Source of the DNA: an uncultured Verrucomicrobiales bacterium
GTDB lineage: Bacteria; Verrucomicrobiota; Verrucomicrobiia; Verrucomicrobiales; Akkermansiaceae
Direction of reading: 5' to 3'
DNA length: 64,000 nt
NCBI GenBank assembly: GCA_937928545.1
Contig: CALGJQ010000044.1
Coordinates: forward strand, 29,522 to 93,521
Shown piece by piece: positions 7,945 to 16,263 of the stretch (its first letter is position 1; each line of letters starts with the position of its first letter). The notes beneath the pieces are model-generated. The model saw only the letters and a list, made by a program, of their open reading frames with translations. It was not told the DNA's origin and searched no databases. Position numbers and translations under genes: made by a program.

Positions 7945-8019
7945 TCAGAGCCCGCAGTCGCTGTGTTTCCTTTGGGCCATTTCCTAACTCCGTCATTTTT
8001 GACTCGTCGGATTGTTTTC
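7929..8019 (+). promoter_or_regulatory. Putative leucine attenuator hairpins
   Basis: Hairpin one: GCGACT (7929-7934) pairs with AGTCGC (7956-7961) and CTCT (7939-7942) with AGAG (7947-7950); it is followed by TGTGTTTCCTTT. Hairpin two: GTCA (7992-7995) with TGAC (8000-8003), or alternatively TCCGTC with GTCGGA, followed by TTGTTTTC (8012-8019), resembling a terminator. The motif GACTCG occurs in both (7931-7936 and 8001-8006), so AGTC of hairpin one could pair with either copy, the alternative pairing expected of an attenuator. Folding was judged by eye only. Confidence 0.5.
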
Positions 8020-8084
8020 AAAGAGCACAGCACATCTTAGAGAGGACTTGGTGTGATTCATGGAATCCAAAAATAACCGAGACG

Positions 8085-9755
8085 ATGAAATCCGACTCTA
8101 TTAGCAAATATCGCCCGTTTCCGGCTGTCACTTTGACGGACCGGACATGGCCCGACCGTGTCATTACCGAAGCCCCGATCTGGTGCTCCGTCGACCTACG
8201 CGACGGCAATCAGGCTCTTCCCATTCCGATGAGTGTGGAAGAGAAGCTGGAGATGTTTGACCTCCTCGTGAGTGTCGGGTTTAAGCAAATCGAGATCGGT
8301 TTTCCTTCGGCGAGCGATACCGAGTTCGCCTTTATGCGTCGTTTGATTGAGGAAAATCGCATTCCGAAAGATGTTACGGTGCAGGTGTTGGTGCAGACGC
8401 GGCGGCATTTGATCGAGCGGACCTTTGAGGCCATCAAAGGGGCTCATCGCGTGGTGGTGCACATTTACAATTCCACGAGCACGCTGCAGCGTCGCGTGAC
8501 CTTTGGTGATGCCTCGCGCGAGGACATCAAGGCGATTGCGGTGACGGGAGCAGAGGTGGTGAAGGAGTTGGTGCCGACTATTCCTGAGACCGAAGTGGTG
8601 CTGCAGTATTCGCCGGAGAGTTTTTCGGATACTGAGTTGGACTTTGCCTTGGAGTGCTGTGAAGCGGTGATTGAGGTTTGGGAGCCGACTCCGGAGAAGA
8701 AGTTGATTTTGAACCTGCCGGCGACGGTGGAATGGACCACGCCAAACGTGCACGCCGATCAGATCGAGTGGATGTGCCGGAATGTCTCGAAGCGGGACTC
8801 GGTGATTATTTCACTGCATACTCACAACGACCGGGGAACTGGGGTTGCCGCGACTGAGCTGGGCTTGATGGCCGGAGCCGATCGGGTGGAAGGAACGCTT
8901 TTTGGCAACGGAGAGCGGACCGGGAATCTCGATATCGTGATCGTGGCTTTGAACATGAATAGTCACGGGATTGAGACCGGTTTGGATTTCTCAAATCTCT
9001 CTAGTCTGCGCGAAGTCTATGAGCGGACCACTCGTATGACGGTGCCGGATCGCCAGCCTTATGCGGGTGAGTTGGTCTTTACCGCTTTTTCGGGAAGTCA
9101 TCAGGATGCCATTAAGAAGGGGCTGGATCGGCGTGCTAAAGAAGAGGCTGAGAAGTGGGGGGTGCCTTATCTCACGATTGATCCGCACGATATCGGGCGC
9201 AGCTACGAGGCGATTGTGCGTATTAACTCGCAGTCCGGTAAGGGCGGGGTGGCTTACATCATCGACCAAGAACACGGCTACGATCTTCCGAAGACGATGC
9301 ATCCGCAGGTTGGCAAAAGGGTCTATGATCTGGCTGACCAGCGAGGTGAGGAACTGTCTTCCGAGGAGGTTGGGAAGGTTTTCTTTGAGGAGTTTGTGAA
9401 TGTCTCATCAGAGATGGTTTTGGAAGACTACGAACTCGATCACAGCAGCGGGGAGCGTGGTGAAGTGGCTTGCCGCGCGGTGATTGCTAGAAATGGGAAG
9501 CAAGAGACCGTCGAGGGAGTCGGGAATGGTCCGATCAACGCCTTTGTGCAAGGGCTTGAGAAAGCAGGACTCAAAGATTTTACGCTCACTGATTATCGGT
9601 CCCACGCGGTGCATGGTGGCTCGAGCTCCGATGCGGCCGCTTATGTGCAGTTGCGGAAGGACGATGGCTCCATTCTCTGGGGAGTGGGCGTTGATCCTTC
9701 GATCGAGATGGCTGGCGTGAAGGCGCTGGTTTGTGCGTGGAACCTGCTTCGGTAG
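8085..9755 (+). CDS. leuA: 2-isopropylmalate synthase (long, LeuA type 2)
   Basis: Condenses acetyl-CoA with 2-oxoisovalerate, the entry step of leucine synthesis. 556 residues with the N-terminal TIM-barrel catalytic domain (WCSVDLRDGNQAL; metal-binding HTHNDRGTGVAA; GNGERTGN), linker region and a C-terminal LeuA allosteric domain ending in VHGGSSSDAAAYVQL. The start SISKYRPFPAVTLTDRTWPD is typical of the type-2 group of about 560 residues found in actinobacteria and PVC bacteria. Preceded by a leucine-rich leader and hairpins, so attenuation by leucine is likely; a terminator follows at 9773. Confidence 0.97.
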   Translation: MKSDSISKYRPFPAVTLTDRTWPDRVITEAPIWCSVDLRDGNQALPIPMSVEEKLEMFDLLVSVGFKQIEIGFPSASDTEFAFMRRLIEENRIPKDVTVQVLVQTRRHLIERTFEAIKGAHRVVVHIYNSTSTLQRRVTFGDASREDIKAIAVTGAEVVKELVPTIPETEVVLQYSPESFSDTELDFALECCEAVIEVWEPTPEKKLILNLPATVEWTTPNVHADQIEWMCRNVSKRDSVIISLHTHNDRGTGVAATELGLMAGADRVEGTLFGNGERTGNLDIVIVALNMNSHGIETGLDFSNLSSLREVYERTTRMTVPDRQPYAGELVFTAFSGSHQDAIKKGLDRRAKEEAEKWGVPYLTIDPHDIGRSYEAIVRINSQSGKGGVAYIIDQEHGYDLPKTMHPQVGKRVYDLADQRGEELSSEEVGKVFFEEFVNVSSEMVLEDYELDHSSGERGEVACRAVIARNGKQETVEGVGNGPINAFVQGLEKAGLKDFTLTDYRSHAVHGGSSSDAAAYVQLRKDDGSILWGVGVDPSIEMAGVKALVCAWNLLR

Positions 9756-9772
9756 ACGAGACAAGAGATCAT

Positions 9773-9812
9773 AAAAAAACGCGCTCCCATTTTTTAGGAG
9801 AGCTCGTTTTTT
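9773..9812. terminator. Bidirectional terminator between leuA and the L,D-transpeptidase gene
   Basis: An A-run, an imperfect GC-rich stem (ACGCGCTCC facing GGAGAGCTCGT) and a T-run. The symmetric A and T runs allow it to end both the rightward leuA and the leftward transpeptidase transcript. Confidence 0.75.
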
Positions 9813-9829
9813 GTGAAAAGGATTTTAGA

Positions 9830-10429
9830 CTAAGGAACGACGACGATGGGAGTTCCTTTTTTGACCTTGGAGTAGATCTTGGGGATGACGGCGTGTGGGG
9901 TGCGGACGCAGCCACTGCTTCCTGGGTAGCGATGAACGCTGCCTGAGCCGTGCATGCCGATGCCGTCGCCGGTCATGCGCATCCAGTATGGGAGAGAGGC
10001 TCCGACATATTTGTCGCGAGGTCCGCGGTATTTGCGACGGTCACCGCCGTGGACGCGTCGGCCCTTATAGAATGTGGTGCCGAAGATGGTGGAGCGTTTG
10101 TCGACGATCTTTTCGGTGATGGGGTAGCGACCGGTTGGGGTGCGCTTTCCGGCACGACCGGTGCAGACTGGGGTGTCAATGGCGACGGTTTCCTCAGGGC
10201 CAACGAGGAGTTGAGCGCGCTGATCGCTGAGATCGACCCGGATTTTCGTGTTCGCGGTGGTGGCGGAAGCGTAGGCGGCGTCGTTTTGATAAACCGCAGA
10301 GCCGCTGCGGTAGTCAGACTTGCCCTTGAACGAGTTGTAGGAGTTGGCTGACTTCAGGGGAGAGCTAGAACAACTAGCAAGGAAGAGAGCGCCGAAGGTG
10401 AGGGCGATGGTCAGAGCGAATTTTTTCAT
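9830..10429 (-). CDS. L,D-transpeptidase (YkuD) lipoprotein 1
   Basis: Peptidoglycan-modifying enzyme that forms 3-3 cross-links or attaches proteins to the wall. 199 residues: lipoprotein signal with lipobox LASC at residue 20 (MKKFALTIALTFGALFLASC), then a YkuD domain with TPTGRYPI and the catalytic motif IGMHGSGSVHRYPGSSGCVRT (His and Cys of the HxnSxGCxR signature). Tandem paralogue of the gene at 10468, 38 bp apart, same strand. Confidence 0.93.
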   Translation of the reverse strand: MKKFALTIALTFGALFLASCSSSPLKSANSYNSFKGKSDYRSGSAVYQNDAAYASATTANTKIRVDLSDQRAQLLVGPEETVAIDTPVCTGRAGKRTPTGRYPITEKIVDKRSTIFGTTFYKGRRVHGGDRRKYRGPRDKYVGASLPYWMRMTGDGIGMHGSGSVHRYPGSSGCVRTPHAVIPKIYSKVKKGTPIVVVP

Positions 10430-10467
10430 AGTGAGTGAGGATGTTACTTTTGGGGTTCTTAAAATGA

Positions 10468-11136
10468 TTAGTCTTCGATGGTGACGGGAGTGCCGATCTT
10501 GGTTTTTTCGAAGACGATGGGGACGGCGGTCGCGTGAGTGCGGATACAGCCGTGGGAGGCGTAGCGGCGGTTGACGTTCCCTTCATGCATGCCGATGCCG
10601 GTGCTGGTGAGGCGCATCCAGTAAGGCATGCTGGCTCCGAGGAATTTGCCTCCGGTAGGGGCTTTGTCCTTTCGTGAGTCGGCATTGCTTTTGACGACAC
10701 CGCCGCTGGCATTGAGGATTTTCCCGTAGAGATTAGAGCGTTTGTCCTTAATCTTCTCGGTGATTTTGTAGCTGCCGGTGGGAGTCTTGTGAGTTGAGCT
10801 GCCGGTGGAGACGCGGTAGTCCATTGCGATTTGATCACCAACCATGAGGAAGCCTCTTTGGGTAGAAAGATCAACTTTCACGCTGGTGTTTTGAGGAGTC
10901 GCAGTGGCAAGGACGGGCACGTTTTTCCAAGTGCGAGTGGTTCCGGGGTAGGGACCAAATTTGAAGTGCTCGTAGCTTCCTGGAGGGTGAGGGTTTACTT
11001 TTTTAGCTGGCTTTACGACAACTGGTTCAGGCTTCGGTTCTGCGGGCTTAGTGAGCTTGGGGAAGCTACTACAACTCGCGAAAAAGAGGCAGGTTACGGC
11101 GACGGTAAGGTGGGGGAATTTACGGAAGAGTTTCAT
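10468..11136 (-). CDS. L,D-transpeptidase (YkuD) lipoprotein 2
   Basis: 222 residues with lipobox FASC (residue 21), a proline/lysine-rich tether (residues 24-50) and a YkuD domain with TPTGSYKITEKIKDKRSN and catalytic IGMHEGNVNRRYASHGCIRT. Shares the TPTGxYxITEKIxDKRS block with the downstream paralogue, so a tandem duplication is likely. First gene of a two-gene operon; its promoter lies in 11137-11272, shared divergently with the lipoprotein at 11273. Confidence 0.93.
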   Translation of the reverse strand: MKLFRKFPHLTVAVTCLFFASCSSFPKLTKPAEPKPEPVVVKPAKKVNPHPPGSYEHFKFGPYPGTTRTWKNVPVLATATPQNTSVKVDLSTQRGFLMVGDQIAMDYRVSTGSSTHKTPTGSYKITEKIKDKRSNLYGKILNASGGVVKSNADSRKDKAPTGGKFLGASMPYWMRLTSTGIGMHEGNVNRRYASHGCIRTHATAVPIVFEKTKIGTPVTIED

Positions 11137-11272
11137 CTGAAGCTGGAGGCTTATGACCTTTTCAGGAGGTGGCGGTCAAGTGAACATAACGCAATTTTGT
11201 GAATAAGCCACCTGTTAAAAAAACTGCATTTAAGTTGACGGGAGGGTCAATTGCTGTTTTTTTAGCATCGTT

Positions 11273-12097
11273 ATGAGAGTGAAACACTTCATTAGTTCCG
11301 GTGTGATCGTTGCGGGCTTTGCCTGGATGCTATCGAGTTGCAGTAACAACGGCGGTTATGCGCCAGTCGCGCCCGCGCCGATCACCCTGCCTTCGGCAGC
11401 TCCTGAGGGCGGAAGAGGATTATCGACAAGCGCTCCGTCTGCGAAACCGAAAGCGACGAAAAAGCGGACGGGGATTGCGACGGGCTTTGGGCAAGAGGTG
11501 GAATCTGCGATGGGATACACCGATTTTGTGCGGACGAGCTCGAAGCCTAAATTTCTCTCCTCGATTCGCTATAACGATAGTGAAGGTGCGAAGGCGATGG
11601 GGGTGAGTCGTGGAACGAAGGGGAGTGGAATGCAGAAGGCGGCCGGAGGCTTGATCGAGTGGGGAATGAGCAGCGGTTGGGGAACGCTTGATAACTATTG
11701 GTGGCGTGGGGAACGCTTTGTGATCGGGAAGAAAGGTCGCGACTACCAATTGAAGGTGAAGAACCTGAGCAGCACGCGTGTTGAAGTGGTTTTGAGTGTC
11801 GATGGGCTGGATGTGATCGATGGAAAAGCGGCGTCGGTGAAGAAGCGCGGGTATATTATTGCTCCCGGGAAGACGGTTGTGGTGAAAGGATTCCGGACGA
11901 GTAACGATGCGGTTGCGAGTTTTAAGTTCTCTTCGGTCAGTGGTTCTTATGCAAACTTGAAGCATGGAAAGACGCGGAATGTCGGAGTGGTTGGTTTGGC
12001 TCTCTTTACCGAGAGTGGTCGCGAGCCATGGGTCGAGGCGCAGCAGCGGGGAAGTGCGAGGGCTTTTGCTGAGGCTCCAAATATCCGTGCCCGTTAA
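11273..12097 (+). CDS. Lipoprotein of an uncharacterised conserved family
   Basis: 274 residues with a lipoprotein signal (lipobox LSSC, Cys 23) and a Pro/Ala/Lys-rich tether to about residue 65. The C-terminal half contains VVLSVDGLDVIDGKAASVKKRGYI, GKTVVVKGFRTSNDAVASF and VGVVGLALFTE. This pattern (VDGxxVxxGxxA, GYxxxPGxxxxIxGxR, VAxFxF, GVIGxAxF) is one I recall from a widespread uncharacterised envelope family in Gram-negatives; function unknown. Upstream TTGACG near 11234 may belong to its promoter. Confidence 0.7.
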   Translation: MRVKHFISSGVIVAGFAWMLSSCSNNGGYAPVAPAPITLPSAAPEGGRGLSTSAPSAKPKATKKRTGIATGFGQEVESAMGYTDFVRTSSKPKFLSSIRYNDSEGAKAMGVSRGTKGSGMQKAAGGLIEWGMSSGWGTLDNYWWRGERFVIGKKGRDYQLKVKNLSSTRVEVVLSVDGLDVIDGKAASVKKRGYIIAPGKTVVVKGFRTSNDAVASFKFSSVSGSYANLKHGKTRNVGVVGLALFTESGREPWVEAQQRGSARAFAEAPNIRAR

Positions 12098-12115
12098 TTG
12101 ACGAAAATGATTCTT

Positions 12116-12247
12116 ATGAAAACAGTACTAAAAACACTCGCTCTTGTAGCGACACTTATCGGTCTTGCGAGCTGTGGTTCGAACCCAGCGGCGACCATCA
12201 CGGAAGGTTTAACGACCTATATTAATCCCGATATCGGGACAAAGTAG
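12116..12247 (+). CDS. Small lipoprotein, 43 residues
   Basis: A short gene 18 bp after the preceding lipoprotein. The product begins MKTVLKTLALVATLIGLASC, a complete signal peptide with lipobox LASC, and ends with about 24 mature residues (GSNPAATITEGLTTYINPDI and a two-residue tail). An in-frame ATG also lies at 12107. A strong terminator follows directly. Looks like a small outer-membrane or entericidin-like lipoprotein; no function can be assigned. Confidence 0.7.
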   Translation: MKTVLKTLALVATLIGLASCGSNPAATITEGLTTYINPDIGTK

Positions 12248-12274
12248 TCGTTGTTGGCCATAGAATTAGCAAAG

Positions 12275-12307
12275 CGCCTGACCTAGAAATGGGTCAGGCG
12301 TTTTTGT
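12275..12307 (+). terminator. Rho-independent terminator
   Basis: Perfect 9-bp stem CGCCTGACC / GGTCAGGCG (12275-12283 and 12292-12300) followed by TTTTTGTT. Ends the small-lipoprotein transcript and abuts the convergent oligopeptidase gene. Confidence 0.92.
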
Positions 12308-14418
12308 TAGGGTTTGATCTCAAAGCCAAGTGATTTGGAGAGGAAGGAGTATTTGTCGACGATGGCTTCGATTCTCTTCGAAGTGGGAGTGCCGGCTCCG
12401 TGTCCGGATTTGCTTTCGATCCGGATCAGGGAGGGGGCGGGAGCTTTTTGAGCAGCTTGGAGAGCGGCGGCAAATTTGAAGGAATGCGAGGGAACGACAC
12501 GGTCGTCATGATCGGAGGTGATGACCATGGTGGCGGGGTAGGAGGCCGGTTTGAGGTTGTGATAGGGGGAGTAACGAAGGAGGTTTTCGAAGTCTTCCTT
12601 TTTGTCGGGCTCGCCATATTCAGGCTGCCAAGCCCAACCGATCGTGAATTTATGGAAGCGGAGCATGTCCATGACGCCGACGGCGGGGAGGCAGGCGCCG
12701 AAGAGATCGGGACGCTGGACCATACAGGCTCCGACGAGGAGGCCGCCATTGGAGCCGCCGGCGATGGCGAGTTTTGGAGATGAGGTGTATTTTTTGGAGA
12801 TGAGGTGTTGGGCGCAGCCGATGAAGTCATCGAAGACGTTTTGCTTTTTGAGTTTCATGCCAGCTGCGTGCCATTCTTCGCCGTATTCACCGCCGCCGCG
12901 CAGGTTCGCCATGACGTAGATGCCGCCCATGTCCATCCATGCGATGGTGGCGGGGGAGTATGAGGGGCGGAGGGAGATATTGAAGCCACCGTAGGCGTAG
13001 AGGAGGGTGGGGTTTGAGCCGTCGAGCTTGAGTCCTTTTTTGTGCACGACAAACATCGGGATCTTGGTGCCGTCTTTGGAGGGAGCGAAGATCTGTTGGG
13101 ATTCGTAGTCGTCGGGGGTGAACTTGGTTTCGGGAGCTTTGAAAAGGGTCGCGGTGTTTTTGGCGACGTTGTATCGGTAAACTGCTCCGGGGCTGGTGAA
13201 GGAGGTGAAGTGGAAGAAGGTTTCTTTTTGGTCAGGCTTGCCGCCAAAGCCGGAAGCGGTGCCAAGGCCGGGGAGCTCGACGGAGGGAAGAGGGGAGCCA
13301 TCGAGCTGGAAACGGCGGATCTCGGTGCGGGCGTCTTTGAGATAGTTGGCGATGAGGATGCCACCGACGTGGGAGACGGAGCGAAGGGTTTCGTTGCTTT
13401 CAGGGATGAGGGTTTTCCAATTGGCGGGTTCGGGATTGTCGAGATCGATGGAGATGACTTTTTGTTTTGGAGCATCGAGATCGGTGCGGAAGAGGAAATT
13501 TGAACCGAGATTGCCGATGAAACTATAAGAGGCGTCAAATTTGTTGAGGAGCTCGACGACTTTGGACTTGGGTTGAGTGAGGTCTTTGTAGAAGAGGCCG
13601 TTTTTTGTGTCGGTGCCTTGGGAAACGTGGATGATGAGGTATTTTCCGTCTTCGCTGAGGTCGGCGTAGAGGCCTTGTTTTGGTTTGGATGGTCGTTGGT
13701 AGACGAGGCGGTCATTGTCCTGAGCGTCGCCAATACGGTGGTAGTAGATCTTTTTGTGGGTGTTTTGCGCGGTCATTTTCTCACCGTCTTTCGGGGCGGG
13801 AAAGCGACCGTAGTAGAAGCCATTACTGTCTTTTGACCAGGTGGCGCCAGAAAACTTGGACCAGCGGAGGTGATCGGGCAGGTCTTGGCCGGTGGCGATT
13901 TCGCGGACCTTCCACTCGACCCAATCGGAACCTGAGGTGGAGGTGGAGTAGGCGATGAGACGGCCATCGGGCGAGACTTCGTAGTCGCTTAAGGCGACGG
14001 TGCCGTCTTCGGAGAGAGTGTTGGGGTCGAGGAGGACGGTGGGCTCTACGTCGAGTGAGGGTGTGGAGTAGAGAACGGATTGATTTTGAAGTCCGTCGTT
14101 TTTGGTGAAGAAGAAGCGATTGCCTTCGAAAAAGGGGATGCCGAAGCGTTCGACGTTCCAAAGTTCAGTGAGGTGTTTTTCGAGTGCTTGGCGGCCGGGG
14201 ATTTTTTCGAGGTAGGTTTCGGTGAGGTCGTTTTGTGCTTTGACCCAAGTGGCGGTTTCTTCGGAGTTGAGGTCTTCGAGCCAACGATAGGGGTCGGGGA
14301 CTTTGAAGCCGTGAAGAGTGTCGACAGTGTCTCCGGGTTTGGAGTCGGGGTAGGCTAAATTAGGTTCTTTTGCAGAGAGTGAGGCCAGGGTCATGGTGAG
14401 GAGACTGAGGAGTTTCAT
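12307..14418 (-). CDS. Prolyl oligopeptidase (S9A), exported
   Basis: Serine peptidase cutting after proline in short peptides. 703 residues with a short signal-like N-terminus (MKLLSLLTMTLASLSA), then DPYRWLEDLNSEET, a beta-propeller (residues about 70-415) that limits substrate size, and a catalytic alpha/beta-hydrolase domain: Ser in IAGGSNGGLLVG, Asp in TSDHDDRVVP, His in KSGHGAGTP. Complete triad. The signal suggests periplasmic action on peptides. Convergent with the small lipoprotein gene. Confidence 0.93.
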   Translation of the reverse strand: MKLLSLLTMTLASLSAKEPNLAYPDSKPGDTVDTLHGFKVPDPYRWLEDLNSEETATWVKAQNDLTETYLEKIPGRQALEKHLTELWNVERFGIPFFEGNRFFFTKNDGLQNQSVLYSTPSLDVEPTVLLDPNTLSEDGTVALSDYEVSPDGRLIAYSTSTSGSDWVEWKVREIATGQDLPDHLRWSKFSGATWSKDSNGFYYGRFPAPKDGEKMTAQNTHKKIYYHRIGDAQDNDRLVYQRPSKPKQGLYADLSEDGKYLIIHVSQGTDTKNGLFYKDLTQPKSKVVELLNKFDASYSFIGNLGSNFLFRTDLDAPKQKVISIDLDNPEPANWKTLIPESNETLRSVSHVGGILIANYLKDARTEIRRFQLDGSPLPSVELPGLGTASGFGGKPDQKETFFHFTSFTSPGAVYRYNVAKNTATLFKAPETKFTPDDYESQQIFAPSKDGTKIPMFVVHKKGLKLDGSNPTLLYAYGGFNISLRPSYSPATIAWMDMGGIYVMANLRGGGEYGEEWHAAGMKLKKQNVFDDFIGCAQHLISKKYTSSPKLAIAGGSNGGLLVGACMVQRPDLFGACLPAVGVMDMLRFHKFTIGWAWQPEYGEPDKKEDFENLLRYSPYHNLKPASYPATMVITSDHDDRVVPSHSFKFAAALQAAQKAPAPSLIRIESKSGHGAGTPTSKRIEAIVDKYSFLSKSLGFEIKP

Positions 14419-14555
14419 GTGGTGAGTTTAGGGCGGAAGAGTGATCATGCAAGGAGGGGGGAGTGATGGGGTCGGCGGCGGGACGCGCGCCGCTCCGTGG
14501 GGGAGGCGCGAATGCGGGCTAGACAATGCGCTCGTGTCGGTGGACAAGGGCGCAG

Positions 14556-14843
14556 ATGAAAAAGGTCTTCCCATTGGTTTCCGAGCGACACAAGCCTGCT
14601 CGGGTTGCTGAGCAGATTCGGAGTGAGGTGCGGAAGTATCTGAAGAGGGAGCGGAGTAAGAAGCTGGATGAAGAAGCGTTCGACTACTGGGGCTTCGATT
14701 GTCGGGCTGGGAAATCGGCGGATGAGGCTGAGACCTGCCATGAGAAAGAGATCGGGAAAGCGCTCGATGAAGCGGTGGCGCAGGAATGGCCAGCGATCTA
14801 TTTGGAGATTTTGGCAAAGCCGATGAAGCGGGGCGATAAGTAG
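14556..14843 (+). CDS. Small conserved protein, DUF6172-like
   Basis: 95 residues, cytosolic, highly charged. MKKVFPLVSERHKPARVAEQ is followed by IRSEVRKYLKRERSKKL, FDYWGFDCRAG and a C-terminal WPAIYLEILAKPM. From memory this pattern (KKxFPL, VRKYxKRERxKxL, WxFDCRxG, WPxxYxEILAKP) matches the uncharacterised DUF6172 family; a profile search would settle it. The ATG at 14556 is used because the family starts there; an upstream in-frame ATG adds ten residues of poor quality. Sits alone between two minus-strand genes. Confidence 0.68.
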   Translation: MKKVFPLVSERHKPARVAEQIRSEVRKYLKRERSKKLDEEAFDYWGFDCRAGKSADEAETCHEKEIGKALDEAVAQEWPAIYLEILAKPMKRGDK

Positions 14844-14852
14844 GCGCCTCTT

Positions 14853-16238
14853 TTACCAATCGTCTGATTCTCCGCTGATGCGGGCGGGGTCAAGGTTACG
14901 GTCCCAGATGTTGAATTGGATGCGCGAGAAGGCATTTACCTTGAACTCGGCATCGCCGTAGACTTGGGAGTAGCCTTTAATCGTTTTCCCGTCGAAGGAT
15001 TTGAGTTTGATGGTGACGTATCCGCCCTCGTGAAACCAGGCACGGACGTCGTTGACCTCCATGCGGTCTTCGTCTTCGACCTCGGAGAGCATGATGCTCT
15101 TCATATTCCGAAGGGGGACGCTGACTTCACCGAAGCTCGTGCCGAGATGGACGAGATCTTTATCGATATTCTTGATGTCTCCAATGACGATGTCTCCATT
15201 GGCGAGGCGGATTTCTTGGCCTTCGAGTTTTGGAGTGTTTGTCTCAAGATCTTGTTCGGCGGGGTCGTCGTCAATGGAGACGGGAAGAGAACCATCCCAC
15301 TGACTGACTGAGATGTTTGAGAGCTTTAAGGAGCTGCTGCGGTTGGGGACGAAGTGAAGCCATTCACCTTCGAGAGTGGTGTCGTCAACATCGGTCCAAG
15401 TGCCGATGCGTTTGTCATCAAGGTAGACGGCGCTGCTTCCTTCTTTCGTCCGGTCGAGGTAGATGGTGATGGTCGTTTTCTCAATCTCACGCATGTTTTC
15501 GATGGCTTCAGAAAAGATATCGTTGTTACGTTGGTTGGGTGTGTTGCGATGGAGATTGAGGCGGTTTTGGCTGACGGCGAGCGAGTAGCCGCTGATGGGG
15601 TAGTCCACCTTACCGTCTTTAGAGAGGAAGAGGATTCGGAAATATGGGGAGCTTTTCCAGCGGGCGGTAACGGTGATTTTAGCGCGTTCAGGGATGTCGA
15701 CTTTTCGCGCGATTCCATACTGGGTCTTCGAGGTGATCGTGCGGTTTTTGAAGGTCCAATTGTCGTCTAGTTTTCCGTTTGAGGTGACCCATCCTTCGGG
15801 GCCATTGGGGCCGGTGTAGAAGGTGGGGGACTGTGAGAAGATATCGAGGGCGTGGACGAGCGAGCGTTTGAGGGTGAGTTCACCCGCATACCAAGTATCT
15901 AGGGTGATGGTGTTTTCATCGAGGTGGACGAGGCGGCCTCGCAAGGTGTCACGATGGTGGTCATTGTGATGTCCCTTGATGGTGGCGAGAGCGTAGTGAT
16001 CGGATTCAATGTCTTCGGATTTCCCTCGGAGGGACATTTCCAGAAGGTCTGCGGTCCTTAAGGCAGCGTTTCCTTGAAGGGAGGGGGAATTTAAAGTGAG
16101 GATATTTTTCTCGCAGTTGACGTCGATGACCTGTCCGCTCATTCGGGTCTTATCGGAGAATAGCAAAGTTGATGGGGCTTCTTCGGCGGAACTCAGAAGA
16201 GGGGCGAAGAGAAGGGAGAGGGTGAGGAGGGCTTTCAC
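14853..16238 (-). CDS. Secreted beta-rich protein, paralogue A of a three-gene tandem family
   Basis: 461 residues, signal peptide MKALLTLSLLFAPLLSSA. Layout shared with the next two upstream genes: a short beta repeat (DTLRGRLVHLDENTITLDTWYAGELTLKR), a central lectin/LamG-like beta-sandwich of about 190 residues with IYLD and VSQWDG edges, then a further repeat (LANGDIVIGDIKNIDKDLVHLGTSFGEVSVPLRNMKSI). No catalytic motif seen; the middle suggests carbohydrate or ligand binding. Last gene of the long minus-strand envelope run. Function unknown. Confidence 0.72.
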   Translation of the reverse strand: MKALLTLSLLFAPLLSSAEEAPSTLLFSDKTRMSGQVIDVNCEKNILTLNSPSLQGNAALRTADLLEMSLRGKSEDIESDHYALATIKGHHNDHHRDTLRGRLVHLDENTITLDTWYAGELTLKRSLVHALDIFSQSPTFYTGPNGPEGWVTSNGKLDDNWTFKNRTITSKTQYGIARKVDIPERAKITVTARWKSSPYFRILFLSKDGKVDYPISGYSLAVSQNRLNLHRNTPNQRNNDIFSEAIENMREIEKTTITIYLDRTKEGSSAVYLDDKRIGTWTDVDDTTLEGEWLHFVPNRSSSLKLSNISVSQWDGSLPVSIDDDPAEQDLETNTPKLEGQEIRLANGDIVIGDIKNIDKDLVHLGTSFGEVSVPLRNMKSIMLSEVEDEDRMEVNDVRAWFHEGGYVTIKLKSFDGKTIKGYSQVYGDAEFKVNAFSRIQFNIWDRNLDPARISGESDDW

Positions 16239-16263
16239 GGTGGTGGAGAGTGCGGGGATTCGC

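Noticed and set aside
12855..13733. Ser/Pro-rich minus ORF over the oligopeptidase
   Set aside because: Frame shadow of a gene with complete S9A motifs.
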